Assembly: GCA_017307375.1 (NCBI GenBank)
Contig: JAFKFH010000011.1
Location: 227,795 to 291,794, forward strand
DNA length: 64,000 nucleotides
DNA from: Alphaproteobacteria bacterium
GTDB taxonomy: Bacteria; Pseudomonadota; Alphaproteobacteria; Ferrovibrionales; Ferrovibrionaceae
Reading direction: 5' to 3'
The stretch's first letter is position 1. Every line of letters starts with the position of its first letter. Shown here piece after piece: positions 15,659 through 24,026 of the stretch. A program made the translations under genes and the position numbers. The notes under the pieces were generated by a model. It searched no databases. It saw only the letters and a program-made list of their open reading frames with translations, and was not told the DNA's origin.

Positions 15659-16357
15659 ATGAAGCTGATGCGAGTTGTGTGCGGCGCCATGGTGTTGCCG
15701 CTGGTCATTGCGTGTGCGTCCGTCGCGATCAACCCTGCCGACGAGGCCAAGCCCAAGATCGGCATGGAGCCCGCGATCGGCACGGAAACCACTGCCAATG
15801 TCGGCGGACTGATGTTCAGCCAGTACGATTATCTGGTGGGCCGCGGCGCAACCACCCGACTGGCCTTCCACGACACAATCGGACCGGGCGCGATGGTCGA
15901 CGTGCCGGCCGGGGCATCGCTGGTCAGTGCGATGGTCAATGGCCGGCAGGCCTATTGCACCACCTGGAATGCCTATGTCACCTGGAACGTGCGCTCGCCC
16001 GTCTGCATGTTCGACACGAACAATGATGGCGTCCTCGATAAGTACTACGTCACCGGGACGTTCTCAGGCATCGAATTCAATGCGCACGTGCCCTACGTGG
16101 TGGGCGAAGTGCCAGTTGATGCTGCCGGCTACAAATACGAACTCTACTACCAAGGCGCCGACCGGGATGTGGTGCGGCTGACCTTCCGCGAGTTCAAGGA
16201 CAAGTTCTCACAGGCCGCGATGCAGCAGGACATCACCTACACGCTGCAGTCGCCTGGCCCCACACAGGTGTCTTTTCGCAACGTTCGGCTGACCATCATC
16301 TCGGCCGACAACCACGCCATACGGTATTCCGTGCAGTCGCCTTTCGTCTCAAAATAG
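15659..16357 (+). CDS. Predicted lipoprotein of unknown function
   Basis: A 232-residue exported protein. The N-terminus is MKLMRVVCGAMVLPLVIACAS, a signal peptide with a lipobox (VIAC), so the mature protein should be lipid-anchored at the cysteine. The rest has alternating beta-like segments (YEVGEVP, KYELYYQGADRDVVRLTFREF) without a family I recognise. The ATG at 15659 opens the signal peptide and has GGA at suitable spacing; an ATG at 15647 would add four residues but has GAGGGA too close. It follows the zinc-ribbon gene by about 70 bases and may be co-transcribed. Confidence 0.72.
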   Translation: MKLMRVVCGAMVLPLVIACASVAINPADEAKPKIGMEPAIGTETTANVGGLMFSQYDYLVGRGATTRLAFHDTIGPGAMVDVPAGASLVSAMVNGRQAYCTTWNAYVTWNVRSPVCMFDTNNDGVLDKYYVTGTFSGIEFNAHVPYVVGEVPVDAAGYKYELYYQGADRDVVRLTFREFKDKFSQAAMQQDITYTLQSPGPTQVSFRNVRLTIISADNHAIRYSVQSPFVSK

Positions 16358-16373
16358 GCGGGCTTTCGCCGAA

Positions 16374-16391
16374 GCGTCATGCTCCTGTAAC
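16374..16391 (+). promoter_or_regulatory. Weak PHO-box-like direct repeat
   Basis: GCGTCAT and CTGTAAC are separated by 4 bases, resembling the paired CTGTCAT half-sites of PhoB boxes. It lies 49 bases upstream of an ABC importer whose binding protein could be of the phosphonate (PhnS/AepX) branch. With only 10 matches of 14 this could easily be chance. Confidence 0.25.
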
Positions 16392-16440
16392 ATCGCTACG
16401 CTCAATAGCGGGGCATCCAGCCCTGGAATTCAGGAAGCCC

Positions 16441-17430
16441 ATGATGCGCGCCCGCCTCGCTACCCTCGCCATCGTCCTGGCCGCCGCCGGCTTTGCCGGC
16501 ACGGCCGTCGCCCAGGACGGCAAGCTCGTGGTCTACACCTCCCAGCCGTCCGACCAGATGGCCGAGGTGGTCAAGGCGTTCAATGCCGATTACCCGAATG
16601 TAAAGGTCGAGCTGTTCCGCTCCGGCACCACCGAGGTGATGAGCAAGCTGAAGGCCGAATTCGCCGCCGGCAGCCCGCAGGCCGATGTGGTGCTGATCGC
16701 CGATTCGGTCGCCGCGACCCAGTTGAAGCAGGAAGGCCGCCTGCTGGCCTATCCGGAGGCGCCGGTCGCCCGCCTGCCCAAGGCGCTGGTCGATCCGGAC
16801 ATGACCTTCTTCGGCACCAAGCTGATCACCACCGGCATCGTCTACAACACAAGACTGGTGACGAAGGCGCCGACCTCGTGGAACGACCTGCTGCCCAAGG
16901 AGGCCGCGAAGTCGACGATCATGCCGAGCCCGCTCTATTCCGGTGCGGCCGCCATCCATGTCGGCACCGTCGTCCAGCAGCCGGCCTTCGGCTGGAAATG
17001 GTTCGAGACTGTCGCCGACGGCGGCGGCGCCGCCGGCAAGGGCAACGGCTCGGTGATCGATGCGGTCGCGCGCGGCGAGAAGGCCTACGGCATCATCGTC
17101 GAATACATGGCCTACAATGCCGCCGCCAAGGGTTCGCCGGTCGCCTTCGCCTTCCCCGCCGAGGGCATCACCGCCGTGACCCAGCCGGTCGCGATCCTCA
17201 AGACCACGAAGAATCCGGCCGCGGCCAAGGCCTTCGTCAACTGGCAGCTCGGCGAGGCCGCGCAGCGCCAGTCGGTCGCCCAGGGCTATTTCCCGATCCT
17301 GCCCGACATCACCCCGCCGCCCGGCTACCCCTCGCCCGCCGGGCTGAAGATCATCGAGGCCGACCCCGCCAAACTGCTGGCCGAGGACGAGGCCAACAAG
17401 AAGAAGTTCGCAGACCTCTACGGTGGTTGA
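16441..17430 (+). CDS. ABC transporter periplasmic binding protein (Fbp/AfuA/PhnS-like)
   Basis: A 329-residue type II periplasmic binding protein. The signal peptide ends after about residue 24 (TAVAQDG). The mature chain starts KLVVYTSQPSDQMAEVVKAF and contains ELFRSGTTEVMSKLKAEF and DVVLIADSVAATQLKQEGRL, a pattern shared by ferric-iron (FbpA/AfuA) and 2-aminoethylphosphonate (PhnS/AepX) binding proteins. The paired tyrosines that bind Fe(III) in FbpA are not evident near the C-terminus, so a phosphonate or other anion is at least as likely. It starts the importer operon; its stop overlaps the permease GTG start by 8 bases. Confidence 0.85.
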   Translation: MMRARLATLAIVLAAAGFAGTAVAQDGKLVVYTSQPSDQMAEVVKAFNADYPNVKVELFRSGTTEVMSKLKAEFAAGSPQADVVLIADSVAATQLKQEGRLLAYPEAPVARLPKALVDPDMTFFGTKLITTGIVYNTRLVTKAPTSWNDLLPKEAAKSTIMPSPLYSGAAAIHVGTVVQQPAFGWKWFETVADGGGAAGKGNGSVIDAVARGEKAYGIIVEYMAYNAAAKGSPVAFAFPAEGITAVTQPVAILKTTKNPAAAKAFVNWQLGEAAQRQSVAQGYFPILPDITPPPGYPSPAGLKIIEADPAKLLAEDEANKKKFADLYGG

Positions 17431-19141
17431 CGCCTCCCTTACCAATCCGGTCCAGCGCCGCCGGCCGTTCCGCCTCGATCCGGCGGCGCTGCTGATCCTG
17501 GCGCTCGCCCTTTACGTCGGCGTGCTGATCGTCTGGCCGCTGGGCCGGCTGCTGGCCGAGGCCGTGGCCGGCCCGGGCGGGCTGATCGGCGAGGTCTGGT
17601 CGTCGCGCGCCACCCGGCGCGCCCTGGCCAACACGCTGGAATCGGGGTTGTGGGCCACGGCGCTCGCCACCCTGCTCGGCCTCGGTTTCGCGCTGCTGCT
17701 GGCGCTGACCGACCTGCGCGGCCGCGGCGCCGTTGCCTTCCTGCTGCTGATCCCGCTCCTGGTGCCGCCGCAGATCACCGCGATGGCCTGGGCCGACCTC
17801 GTCGGGCCGGGCAGCCCGGTGCTGGGCCTCGTCGGCCTCGGCCCCCCGGCCGGCCAGGCCAATCCGCTGCATTCGGGCGCCGGGGTCGCACTGGTGATGG
17901 GCGTCGAGCACATGACCATCGTCTTTCTCGCGGTCATGGCCGGCGCCCGCCAGGTGCCGCGCGACCTCATCGAGGCGGCGCGGCTCAACGGGGCCGGCCC
18001 GTGGCGTACCCTGCGGGCGGTCATCCTGCCGCTGCTGCGGCCGGCGATCCTGTCGGGCGCGGCGCTGGCCTTCGTCGCCGCGATCGGCAATTTCGGCGTG
18101 CCCGCCCTGCTCGGCATTCCCGGCCGCTATCCGACCCTGACCACGCTGGTCTATCAGCGGCTGAACGGCTTCGGCCCCGGCGTGCTGGGCGAGGTTGCGG
18201 CGATCGCGCTGCTGCTGATGCTGCTGGCCGGGGCGGGGCTGGCCCTGCGCGGCCTGGCCGCCCGCGGATCGCGCATTGCGGTCGATCGCGTCGGCCCGTC
18301 GCTCGCCCCCTTCCCCCTCGGCCGCTGGCGCGCGCCGGTCGAGTTCGCGGCCTGGACGCTGGCCGGCCTGCTGGCGCTGCTGCCGCTTGCGGCGCTGGTC
18401 GGCACGGCGCTGGTTCCAGCGCTCGGCGTCGCGCTCAGCTGGGAAACCGCCACGCTCGACAATCTGCGCCTCGTGCTGTTCGAACAGGACGCGACGCGGC
18501 GGGCACTGGCCAATTCGCTGTTTCTCGCCGCCATCGCCGCGGTGGTCAGTGCGGTCGTGGCGCTGCCGCTCGGCTATCTCGCGGTGCTGCGCCGCTCCGG
18601 CGCCGCCCGCGCACTCGACATCGTCGCCGACGCGCCCTATGCGATCCCCGGTATCGCGCTGGCCATCGCGCTGATCCTGGTGTTCCTCAAGCCGCTGCCC
18701 GTCATCGGCATCAGCCTCTACGGCACGCTCGGCATCCTGGCCGTCGCCTATCTGTCGCGGTTCCTGAGCCTGGCGCTGCGCCCGACCGCCGCCGCCTTCG
18801 CCCAGATCGATCCGGCTCTGGAAGAAGCGGCCAGCATCGCCGGTGCCGGGCTGCTGCGCCGGCTTGCCCGCATCCTGGCGCCGCAGGCCGCCGCCGCCGC
18901 GGCCGCCGGCGCGGTGCTCGTGTTCATCAACGCGGCCAACGAACTGACGCTGTCGGCGCTGCTGTGGTCGACCGGGCACGAGACCCTGGGGGTCACCGTG
19001 TTCTCGCTGCACTACGAGGGCAATGCGCCGGCCGCGGCCGCCATGGCGCTGGTATCGGTCGCCGTGGTGCTGCTGCTCGCGGCCGCCCTGGCCCGGCTGG
19101 GCCGCCACCTGCCGCGCGGGACCCTGCCATGGCAAGCCTGA
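17423..19141 (+). CDS. ABC transporter fused permease (FbpB/AepW-like)
   Basis: A 572-residue permease with two homologous halves, about twelve transmembrane helices and two EAA loops (DLIEAARLNGAGPWRTLRAV and ALEEAASIAGAGLLRRLARI). This single-chain layout is typical of Fbp-type ferric and of some phosphonate importers. The GTG start overlaps the end of the binding-protein gene, and the 3' end overlaps the ATPase gene by 13 bases, so all three are co-translated. The first 15 residues are hydrophilic and cytosolic. Confidence 0.9.
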   Translation: MVDASLTNPVQRRRPFRLDPAALLILALALYVGVLIVWPLGRLLAEAVAGPGGLIGEVWSSRATRRALANTLESGLWATALATLLGLGFALLLALTDLRGRGAVAFLLLIPLLVPPQITAMAWADLVGPGSPVLGLVGLGPPAGQANPLHSGAGVALVMGVEHMTIVFLAVMAGARQVPRDLIEAARLNGAGPWRTLRAVILPLLRPAILSGAALAFVAAIGNFGVPALLGIPGRYPTLTTLVYQRLNGFGPGVLGEVAAIALLLMLLAGAGLALRGLAARGSRIAVDRVGPSLAPFPLGRWRAPVEFAAWTLAGLLALLPLAALVGTALVPALGVALSWETATLDNLRLVLFEQDATRRALANSLFLAAIAAVVSAVVALPLGYLAVLRRSGAARALDIVADAPYAIPGIALAIALILVFLKPLPVIGISLYGTLGILAVAYLSRFLSLALRPTAAAFAQIDPALEEAASIAGAGLLRRLARILAPQAAAAAAAGAVLVFINAANELTLSALLWSTGHETLGVTVFSLHYEGNAPAAAAMALVSVAVVLLLAAALARLGRHLPRGTLPWQA

Positions 19142-20172
19142 GCCTGGAGGGCGTCAGCCGGCGCTTCGGCCCGACCACGGCGGTCGATCGCGTCTCGCTC
19201 GAGGTCGCCGATGGCAGCTTCGTCGCGCTGCTCGGCCCCTCCGGTTGCGGCAAGACCACGCTGCTGCGGCTGATTGCGGGATTCGAGGCGGCCGATGACG
19301 GGCTGATCCGCATCGGCGGCGACGACGTCACCGGCTTGGCCCCGGAGGCGCGCGACCTCGGCATGGTGTTCCAGTCCTACGCGCTGTGGCCGCATATGAC
19401 GGTGGCCGAGAACGTCGGCTTCGCCAAGGCCTTGTGGACGCTGCCCAAGGCCGAGGCGGCGGCGCGGGTCGGCGCCGCCCTCGACCTGGTCGGGCTGGCC
19501 GATTACGGCCGACGGCGACCGGCCGAGCTGTCGGGCGGCCAGCGCCAGCGCGTCGCGCTTGCGCGCTGTTTCGCCAAGCGCCCCCGCGTCGTGCTGCTCG
19601 ACGAGCCGCTGGCCAATCTCGACGCGCATCTGCGCGAGGCGATGCTGGTCGAATTCCGCCGTTTCCACCGCGAGACCGCCGCCACCTTCGTCTATGTCAC
19701 CCATGATCAGGCCGAGGCGATGTCGCTGGCCGATCGCATTGCGGTGATGAACGGTGGCCGGCTGGAACAGGTCGCCGCCCCCGAACGGCTCTATGCCGAA
19801 CCGGCGACCGCGATGGTCGCCCGCTTCGTCGGCGCCGGGCAGCTCGTGCCCGTCACCGTCGCCGGCAGCGTCGGGCCGGGGCGGCTCGCCGCCGATCTCT
19901 GGGGATGCCGGGTCGAACTGCGCGGCGACGATGTGACCGGCCCGGCCACCGGCTGCCTGCGGCCCCGCGACCTCGCCCTGGCCGACGGCCCCGACGCCAT
20001 TCCCGCCCGCCTGGCCTTCAGCACCTACCAGGGCGGCTTCTGGCATCTGGAGCTGGTTCCGGAAGCGGACGCGAGCCAGCGCCTGCGGCTGGAAAGCGAC
20101 CGCCCGCCGCCGGCACCGGGCAGCCGGCTGGGACTGGCCGTGCGCGACGGCTGGGTGCTGCCGGGGCGTTAG
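19129..20172 (+). CDS. ABC transporter ATP-binding protein (FbpC/PotA-like)
   Basis: A 347-residue ATPase with Walker A GPSGCGKTT, Q-loop FQSYALWPH, signature LSGGQRQR, Walker B VVLLDEPLANLD and THD switch. The C-terminal 100 residues form a TOBE-like domain with LRPRDLAL. It energises the fused permease upstream. Its TAG stop overlaps the stop of the convergent metal-chaperone gene by 3 bases. The substrate follows that of the binding protein: Fe(III) or an organophosphonate are the leading alternatives. Confidence 0.9.
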   Translation: MASLSLEGVSRRFGPTTAVDRVSLEVADGSFVALLGPSGCGKTTLLRLIAGFEAADDGLIRIGGDDVTGLAPEARDLGMVFQSYALWPHMTVAENVGFAKALWTLPKAEAAARVGAALDLVGLADYGRRRPAELSGGQRQRVALARCFAKRPRVVLLDEPLANLDAHLREAMLVEFRRFHRETAATFVYVTHDQAEAMSLADRIAVMNGGRLEQVAAPERLYAEPATAMVARFVGAGQLVPVTVAGSVGPGRLAADLWGCRVELRGDDVTGPATGCLRPRDLALADGPDAIPARLAFSTYQGGFWHLELVPEADASQRLRLESDRPPPAPGSRLGLAVRDGWVLPGR

Positions 20173-20384
20173 GCGGCCTCGACGCCCTTCCAGGTGAATC
20201 CGGCGGCATCGATCGCCGCCCCCACCGCGGCCGGCTCGGCCCCGCCGCGCACCGTCACCCGGCCGCGATCGAGATCGACGGCGACCGAAGCGCCGGGGTC
20301 CAGCCGCTGCACCGCCCGGGTCACCGACCGGGCACAGCCGTCGCAGGTCATCCCCTCGACCAGATGGATCGTCGTCTCGCTCAT
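20169..20384 (-). CDS. HMA-domain metallochaperone (CopZ-like)
   Basis: A 71-residue heavy-metal-associated domain. The metal loop is GMTCDGCARSV, with two cysteines that bind Cu(I) in CopZ/Atx1 proteins, followed by the babbab ferredoxin-like fold. ATG at 20384 is supported by AAGGAG about 7 bases upstream; an in-frame upstream codon would add 18 residues without similarity. It stands alone, convergent with the ABC ATPase; no copper P-type ATPase is in the window, although copper-insertion factors occur near 36 kb. Confidence 0.88.
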   Translation of the reverse strand: MSETTIHLVEGMTCDGCARSVTRAVQRLDPGASVAVDLDRGRVTVRGGAEPAAVGAAIDAAGFTWKGVEAA

Positions 20385-20482
20385 CGCCTGCTCCTTCACA
20401 TTCCCGGCAGACATCGCCCGGACGGCGCCGGCCGTCAAGGTGGCGGGTTGCCTCGGGGGGACGGCTCCGCGATAACTGGGCG

Positions 20483-21088
20483 ATGCTCGACCCCTGGTCC
20501 CGCCGCCTGATCGACCCGCCGCTGAACGCCGTGGGCGCCCTGCTCGCCCGTGCCGGACTGGGGGCGGATGCCGTCACGCTCGTCGGCCTCGTCATCGGCC
20601 TCGGCGCCGTGCCGGCGCTGGCCTTCGGGCAATTCTGGCTGGCGCTCGGCCTGATCCTCGCCAACCGGCTAGCCGACGGCCTCGACGGGGCGATCGCCCG
20701 GGCCGCGGGCGCGTCGGACCGCGGCGGCTATCTCGACATCGTCGCCGATTTCGCCTTCTACGGCCTGATCCCCTTCGGCTTCGCCCTGGCCGACCCGGTG
20801 CGCAACGCGCTGCCCGCGGCCTTCGTGCTGGCAAGCTTCATGGGCACCGCCTCGTCGTTCCTGGCCTTCGCCGCGCTGGCGGCCAAGCGCGGGCTGACAA
20901 CCACCCGCCGCGGGCAGAAGTCGTTCTACCACCTGGGCGGCCTCGCCGAGGGCAGCGAGACCATCCTGTTCCTCGTCGCCGGCTGCCTGTTTCCGGCCTG
21001 GTTCCCCTGGCTGGCCTGGGGCTTCGGCACGCTGTGCTGGCTGACGACGCTCGGCCGCGTCGCGGCGGGCTGGCGCGACCTCGCATGA
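20483..21088 (+). CDS. CDP-alcohol phosphatidyltransferase family protein
   Basis: A 201-residue membrane protein with the family motif DG-x2-A-R-x8-G-x3-D-x3-D, read here as DGLDGAIARAAGASDRGGYL followed by the final Asp of DIVAD. This motif binds the CDP moiety and metal in enzymes that make phosphatidyl-alcohols. About five to six hydrophobic helices are visible. The natural acceptor alcohol (glycerol-phosphate, inositol, serine or other) cannot be read off. The gene is followed after 18 bases by a VOC protein on the same strand. Confidence 0.88.
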   Translation: MLDPWSRRLIDPPLNAVGALLARAGLGADAVTLVGLVIGLGAVPALAFGQFWLALGLILANRLADGLDGAIARAAGASDRGGYLDIVADFAFYGLIPFGFALADPVRNALPAAFVLASFMGTASSFLAFAALAAKRGLTTTRRGQKSFYHLGGLAEGSETILFLVAGCLFPAWFPWLAWGFGTLCWLTTLGRVAAGWRDLA

Positions 21089-21106
21089 TCTGCCACTAAT
21101 TTGGGC

Positions 21107-21883
21107 ATGAAACGGATCGATCATCTCGTCGTCGCGGTCCATGACCTCGACGCGGCAGGTGCGCTGTGCCAGCGGCTGGGTTTCCAGGTCGGGGCGCGCA
21201 ACCGCCATCCCTGGGGCACCGAGAACCGGCTGGTCCAGTTCGCCTCGTCGTTCATCGAGCTGATCACCGTGGCCGACCCGGCCGGCATCCCGCCGCATGG
21301 CGCCGGCAAATTCTCGTTCGGCGCCTTCGTCCGCGACTACCTGCAGCGCCGCGAGGGCCTGGCGATGCTGGTGCTGGACAGCGACGACGCCCGGGCCGAT
21401 GCGGCGCGCTTCGCCGCCGCCGGGATCGGCGCCTTCGAGCCGTTCTTCTTCGAACGCCGGGGCCGCCGGCCGGACGGCAGCGAGACCCATGTCGCCTTCA
21501 CCCTGGCCTTCGCCAATGCCGCACCCGACGCGGCGTTCTTCGTCTGCCAGCAGCATTTCCCCGAGAATTTCTGGAACCCGGCATTCCAGCGCCACGAGAA
21601 CGGGGCCGCCAACATCACGGCAGTGACGTTGCGCCTGCCCGACCCGGCCCGGCATCGCGCCTTCCTCGCCGCCTTCACCGGCGACCCGGGCGCGGGGCTG
21701 ATCGGCGGCCGGATCGAGGTCGCGGCCGGCGACGACACGATGTTCCCCGACTTCACCGTGGCCGTGCCCGACCTGGCCGCCCAGGCCGCGCGGCTCGACG
21801 CCGCGGCCATCGATTACGACCAACGCGACGGCCGGCTTGCGCTGCCGGCCTTCGGCACCACCCTGATCTTCGAGGAGATTTGA
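21107..21883 (+). CDS. VOC-superfamily protein (glyoxalase-like)
   Basis: A 258-residue protein opening MKRIDHLVVAVHDLDAAGAL, the typical start of a vicinal-oxygen-chelate (glyoxalase/dioxygenase) module. Length allows two such modules. A central HVAFTLAF segment and the C-terminal TLIFEEI strand fit. Metal ligands are probably His7 and later Glu residues, but the active site is not certain. The ATG at 21107 is favoured over the TTG at 21101. The gene ends two bases before the MalY-type gene start region, and its last codons carry that gene's AGGAG, so the two are co-translated. Confidence 0.82.
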   Translation: MKRIDHLVVAVHDLDAAGALCQRLGFQVGARNRHPWGTENRLVQFASSFIELITVADPAGIPPHGAGKFSFGAFVRDYLQRREGLAMLVLDSDDARADAARFAAAGIGAFEPFFFERRGRRPDGSETHVAFTLAFANAAPDAAFFVCQQHFPENFWNPAFQRHENGAANITAVTLRLPDPARHRAFLAAFTGDPGAGLIGGRIEVAAGDDTMFPDFTVAVPDLAAQAARLDAAAIDYDQRDGRLALPAFGTTLIFEEI

Positions 21884-21885
21884 CG

Positions 21886-23073
21886 TTGTCCGTGCGTTTC
21901 GACTTCGACGAAATCATCGATCGCAAGCAGTCGCATTCGATGAAGTGGGCGGTGCCCGAAAAGCTGCTCGAACCCGACGAGGCCGCGGCCGACCCGCTGC
22001 CGATGTGGGTGGCCGACATGGATTTCCGCGCACCGCAACCCGTGCTCGACGCGCTGGCCGAAGCGGTGCGCCACGGCGTCTTCGGCTATCCCGGCGGGGC
22101 GACAACATCGTATCTGAAGGCCATCACCGACTGGCAGGGCAAGCGCTTCGGCTGGGAGGTTGCACCAGGCTGGATCGTGCAGACCGCCGGGATCGTCGCG
22201 ACGCTGAAGACCATCATCCAGGCCTTCTCCCAGCCCGGCGATTCGGTGCTGGTCCAGCCGCCGGTCTATGCGCATTTCCATCAGGACGCGGTGATCAACG
22301 GCCGGCATCCGGCGATGGCACCGCTGGTGCTCGACAGCGGCCGCTACCGTTTCGATGCGAAGATCTTCGAGGCGGCGATCCGGCCGGATACCCGCATCTT
22401 CATCCTCTGCAACCCCCACAACCCCACCGGCAACGTCTGGTCGGAAGCCGACCTGCGCACGATGGGCGAGATCTGCAACCGCCACGGCATCCTGGTCGTG
22501 GCCGACGAGATCCACCAGGATTTCGTGCTGAACCGCGACCTGCGCCACATCCCCTACGCCTCGCTGGGCGAGGCGTTCGCGCAGAACTCGATCAGCTGCA
22601 CCGCGCCGTCGAAGACCTTCAACCTGGCCGGGCTGCAATCGGCCAACGTCTTCATCCCGAACCCGCGGATCCGCGACCAGTTCAAGCGCATCCTCGACCG
22701 CAATTCGGGCCTGCTGGTCAACACGCTCGGCATGGTCGCGGCCGAGGCCGCCTACCGCCACGGCGAACCCTGGCTCGAGGCGCTGCTCGCCTATATCAGG
22801 GCCAACCAGGCCCATTTCGCCGCCGAGATCCACAAGGCCACCCAGCGCCTCAGCGTGCTGCCGGCCGACTCGCTCTACCTCGCCTGGATGGATTGCCGGG
22901 CGCTGGAAATGCCGGCGCCGGAACTCAACAAGTTCATGCTGACCAAGGCGCGCGTCTGGCTCGACAAGGGCCAGAAGTTCGGCCCCGAAGGGCACGGCTT
23001 CATGCGGGTCAACCTGGGCTGCCCGCGCGCCACGGTGGACGAGGGTATCCGGCGGATCGTCGCGGCGGTCTGA
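21886..23073 (+). CDS. MalY/PatB-type aminotransferase or cystathionine beta-lyase
   Basis: A 395-residue fold-type I PLP enzyme of the MalY/PatB group, which cleaves C-S bonds of cystathionine and related thioethers. Typical features are the N-terminal DFDEIIDRKQSHSMKW, PMWVADMDF, NPHNPTGNVW, DEIHQDFV and the PLP lysine in APSKTFNLAGLQSAN. The start is taken as TTG 21886 because AGGAG at 21873-21877 is 8 bases upstream; a GTG two codons later is the alternative. It shares an operon with the VOC gene. An A-rich hairpin downstream belongs to the opposite-strand genes, not to this one. Confidence 0.88.
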   Translation: MSVRFDFDEIIDRKQSHSMKWAVPEKLLEPDEAAADPLPMWVADMDFRAPQPVLDALAEAVRHGVFGYPGGATTSYLKAITDWQGKRFGWEVAPGWIVQTAGIVATLKTIIQAFSQPGDSVLVQPPVYAHFHQDAVINGRHPAMAPLVLDSGRYRFDAKIFEAAIRPDTRIFILCNPHNPTGNVWSEADLRTMGEICNRHGILVVADEIHQDFVLNRDLRHIPYASLGEAFAQNSISCTAPSKTFNLAGLQSANVFIPNPRIRDQFKRILDRNSGLLVNTLGMVAAEAAYRHGEPWLEALLAYIRANQAHFAAEIHKATQRLSVLPADSLYLAWMDCRALEMPAPELNKFMLTKARVWLDKGQKFGPEGHGFMRVNLGCPRATVDEGIRRIVAAV

Positions 23074-23085
23074 GGCCAGGGCAAG

Positions 23086-23123
23086 AAAAAACGCCGCGCG
23101 AGGATTGCGGGTCGCGCGGCGTT
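23086..23123 (-). terminator. Intrinsic terminator for the kynU-HAD operon
   Basis: A 12-base perfect stem (23090-23101 and 23112-23123) with a 10-base loop is preceded on the plus strand by six A (23086-23091), part of them paired. Read on the minus strand this is a GC-rich hairpin followed by a T run, the classic intrinsic terminator. It lies about 100 bases beyond the stop of the HAD gene on that strand. Confidence 0.8.
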
Positions 23124-23219
23124 GCGGAGTCAGGGCAAACGAGACGGAGCGGACCCCGAACCCAGGGCATGGGCCGGAACCCCGTCACCCTTATCGAGAT
23201 GGTAGCGCCTCGCTAGGAT

Positions 23220-24026
23220 TCAAGAGGCGGCGCGGATCAGCCGGTCGGCCAGTTCGACGAAACCGTGGCCGCCCTCGCCTTCGGTCACATAGGCCGGCGG
23301 CTGGGTCAGCTGGTCGAGATGGCGGCGGACATTGGCCACGCCCACCGCCAGCGGGAAGAACCCGAACATCGGCTGGTCGTTCGGGCTGTCGCCGGCATAG
23401 GCGACCCTGGCCTGATCGGCGGGGCTGTCGAGGTCGAGGCCGAAGCGTTCGGCGAACAGCCGCTTCGACATCGCCAGCTTGTCCCAGACCCCGAACCAGC
23501 CGTTGACGTGGATCGAGGATACCTTGGCGACCGCCCCGTCGGCCTCGAACAGCGCGACGATCCGGCGCACGGCTTCGGGCGGTAGCGGCGCCACGTCCTC
23601 GCAGAAATCGATCGCCAGGTCGGCCTCGCGATAGGCCTGGTCGGAGGCGAGCGCGCAGCCCGGCACCTCGGCCAGGATGCGGGCGGCCAGCGCATCGAGC
23701 CTGGCTCGGTTGCCGGCCCGGGTCGCGGCATCGAGCCAGTGGCGCACCGTCATCTTCCGCGCCGCGCGGTCATAGGCCATGGTCAGGGCACCATTCTCGC
23801 CGACCACGGCCGCCACCGGCCAGAACCGGGCGATCAGGTCGCACCAGCCGGCCGGGCGGCCGGTCACCGGCACCACCTTGATGCCGGCCGCGTCGAGCCG
23901 CCACAGCGCCTCGTAGGCTTCCGGCCGCAACTGGCCGTCATCGGTCAGCGTGTCGTCGATATCGGTCAGGACAAAGCGGACGGCGGCGAGGTCGGCCGCC
24001 GGGCATTCCGACAGGGGGCGCATCAT
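23220..24026 (-). CDS. HAD-family hydrolase, Cof/MPGP-like (type IIB)
   Basis: A 268-residue HAD phosphatase. Motif I is VLTDIDDTLTDD with both aspartates, motif II VVPVTGRP, the lysine is in KLAMSKR, and motif IV is YAGDSPNDQPMFGFF. A large C2-type cap sits between motifs II and III, as in Cof, SPP and mannosyl-3-phosphoglycerate phosphatases. Sugar phosphates are the usual substrates of the group. Its ATG overlaps the kynU stop (TGATG), so it is the second gene of that operon. A link to tryptophan breakdown is not obvious from the family. Confidence 0.86.
   Translation of the reverse strand: MMRPLSECPAADLAAVRFVLTDIDDTLTDDGQLRPEAYEALWRLDAAGIKVVPVTGRPAGWCDLIARFWPVAAVVGENGALTMAYDRAARKMTVRHWLDAATRAGNRARLDALAARILAEVPGCALASDQAYREADLAIDFCEDVAPLPPEAVRRIVALFEADGAVAKVSSIHVNGWFGVWDKLAMSKRLFAERFGLDLDSPADQARVAYAGDSPNDQPMFGFFPLAVGVANVRRHLDQLTQPPAYVTEGEGGHGFVELADRLIRAAS

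Noticed and set aside
23086..23123. Hairpin read as terminator of the MalY-type gene
   Set aside because: The A run is upstream of the stem on the plus strand; the T run follows only on the minus strand, so it serves the kynU-HAD operon.
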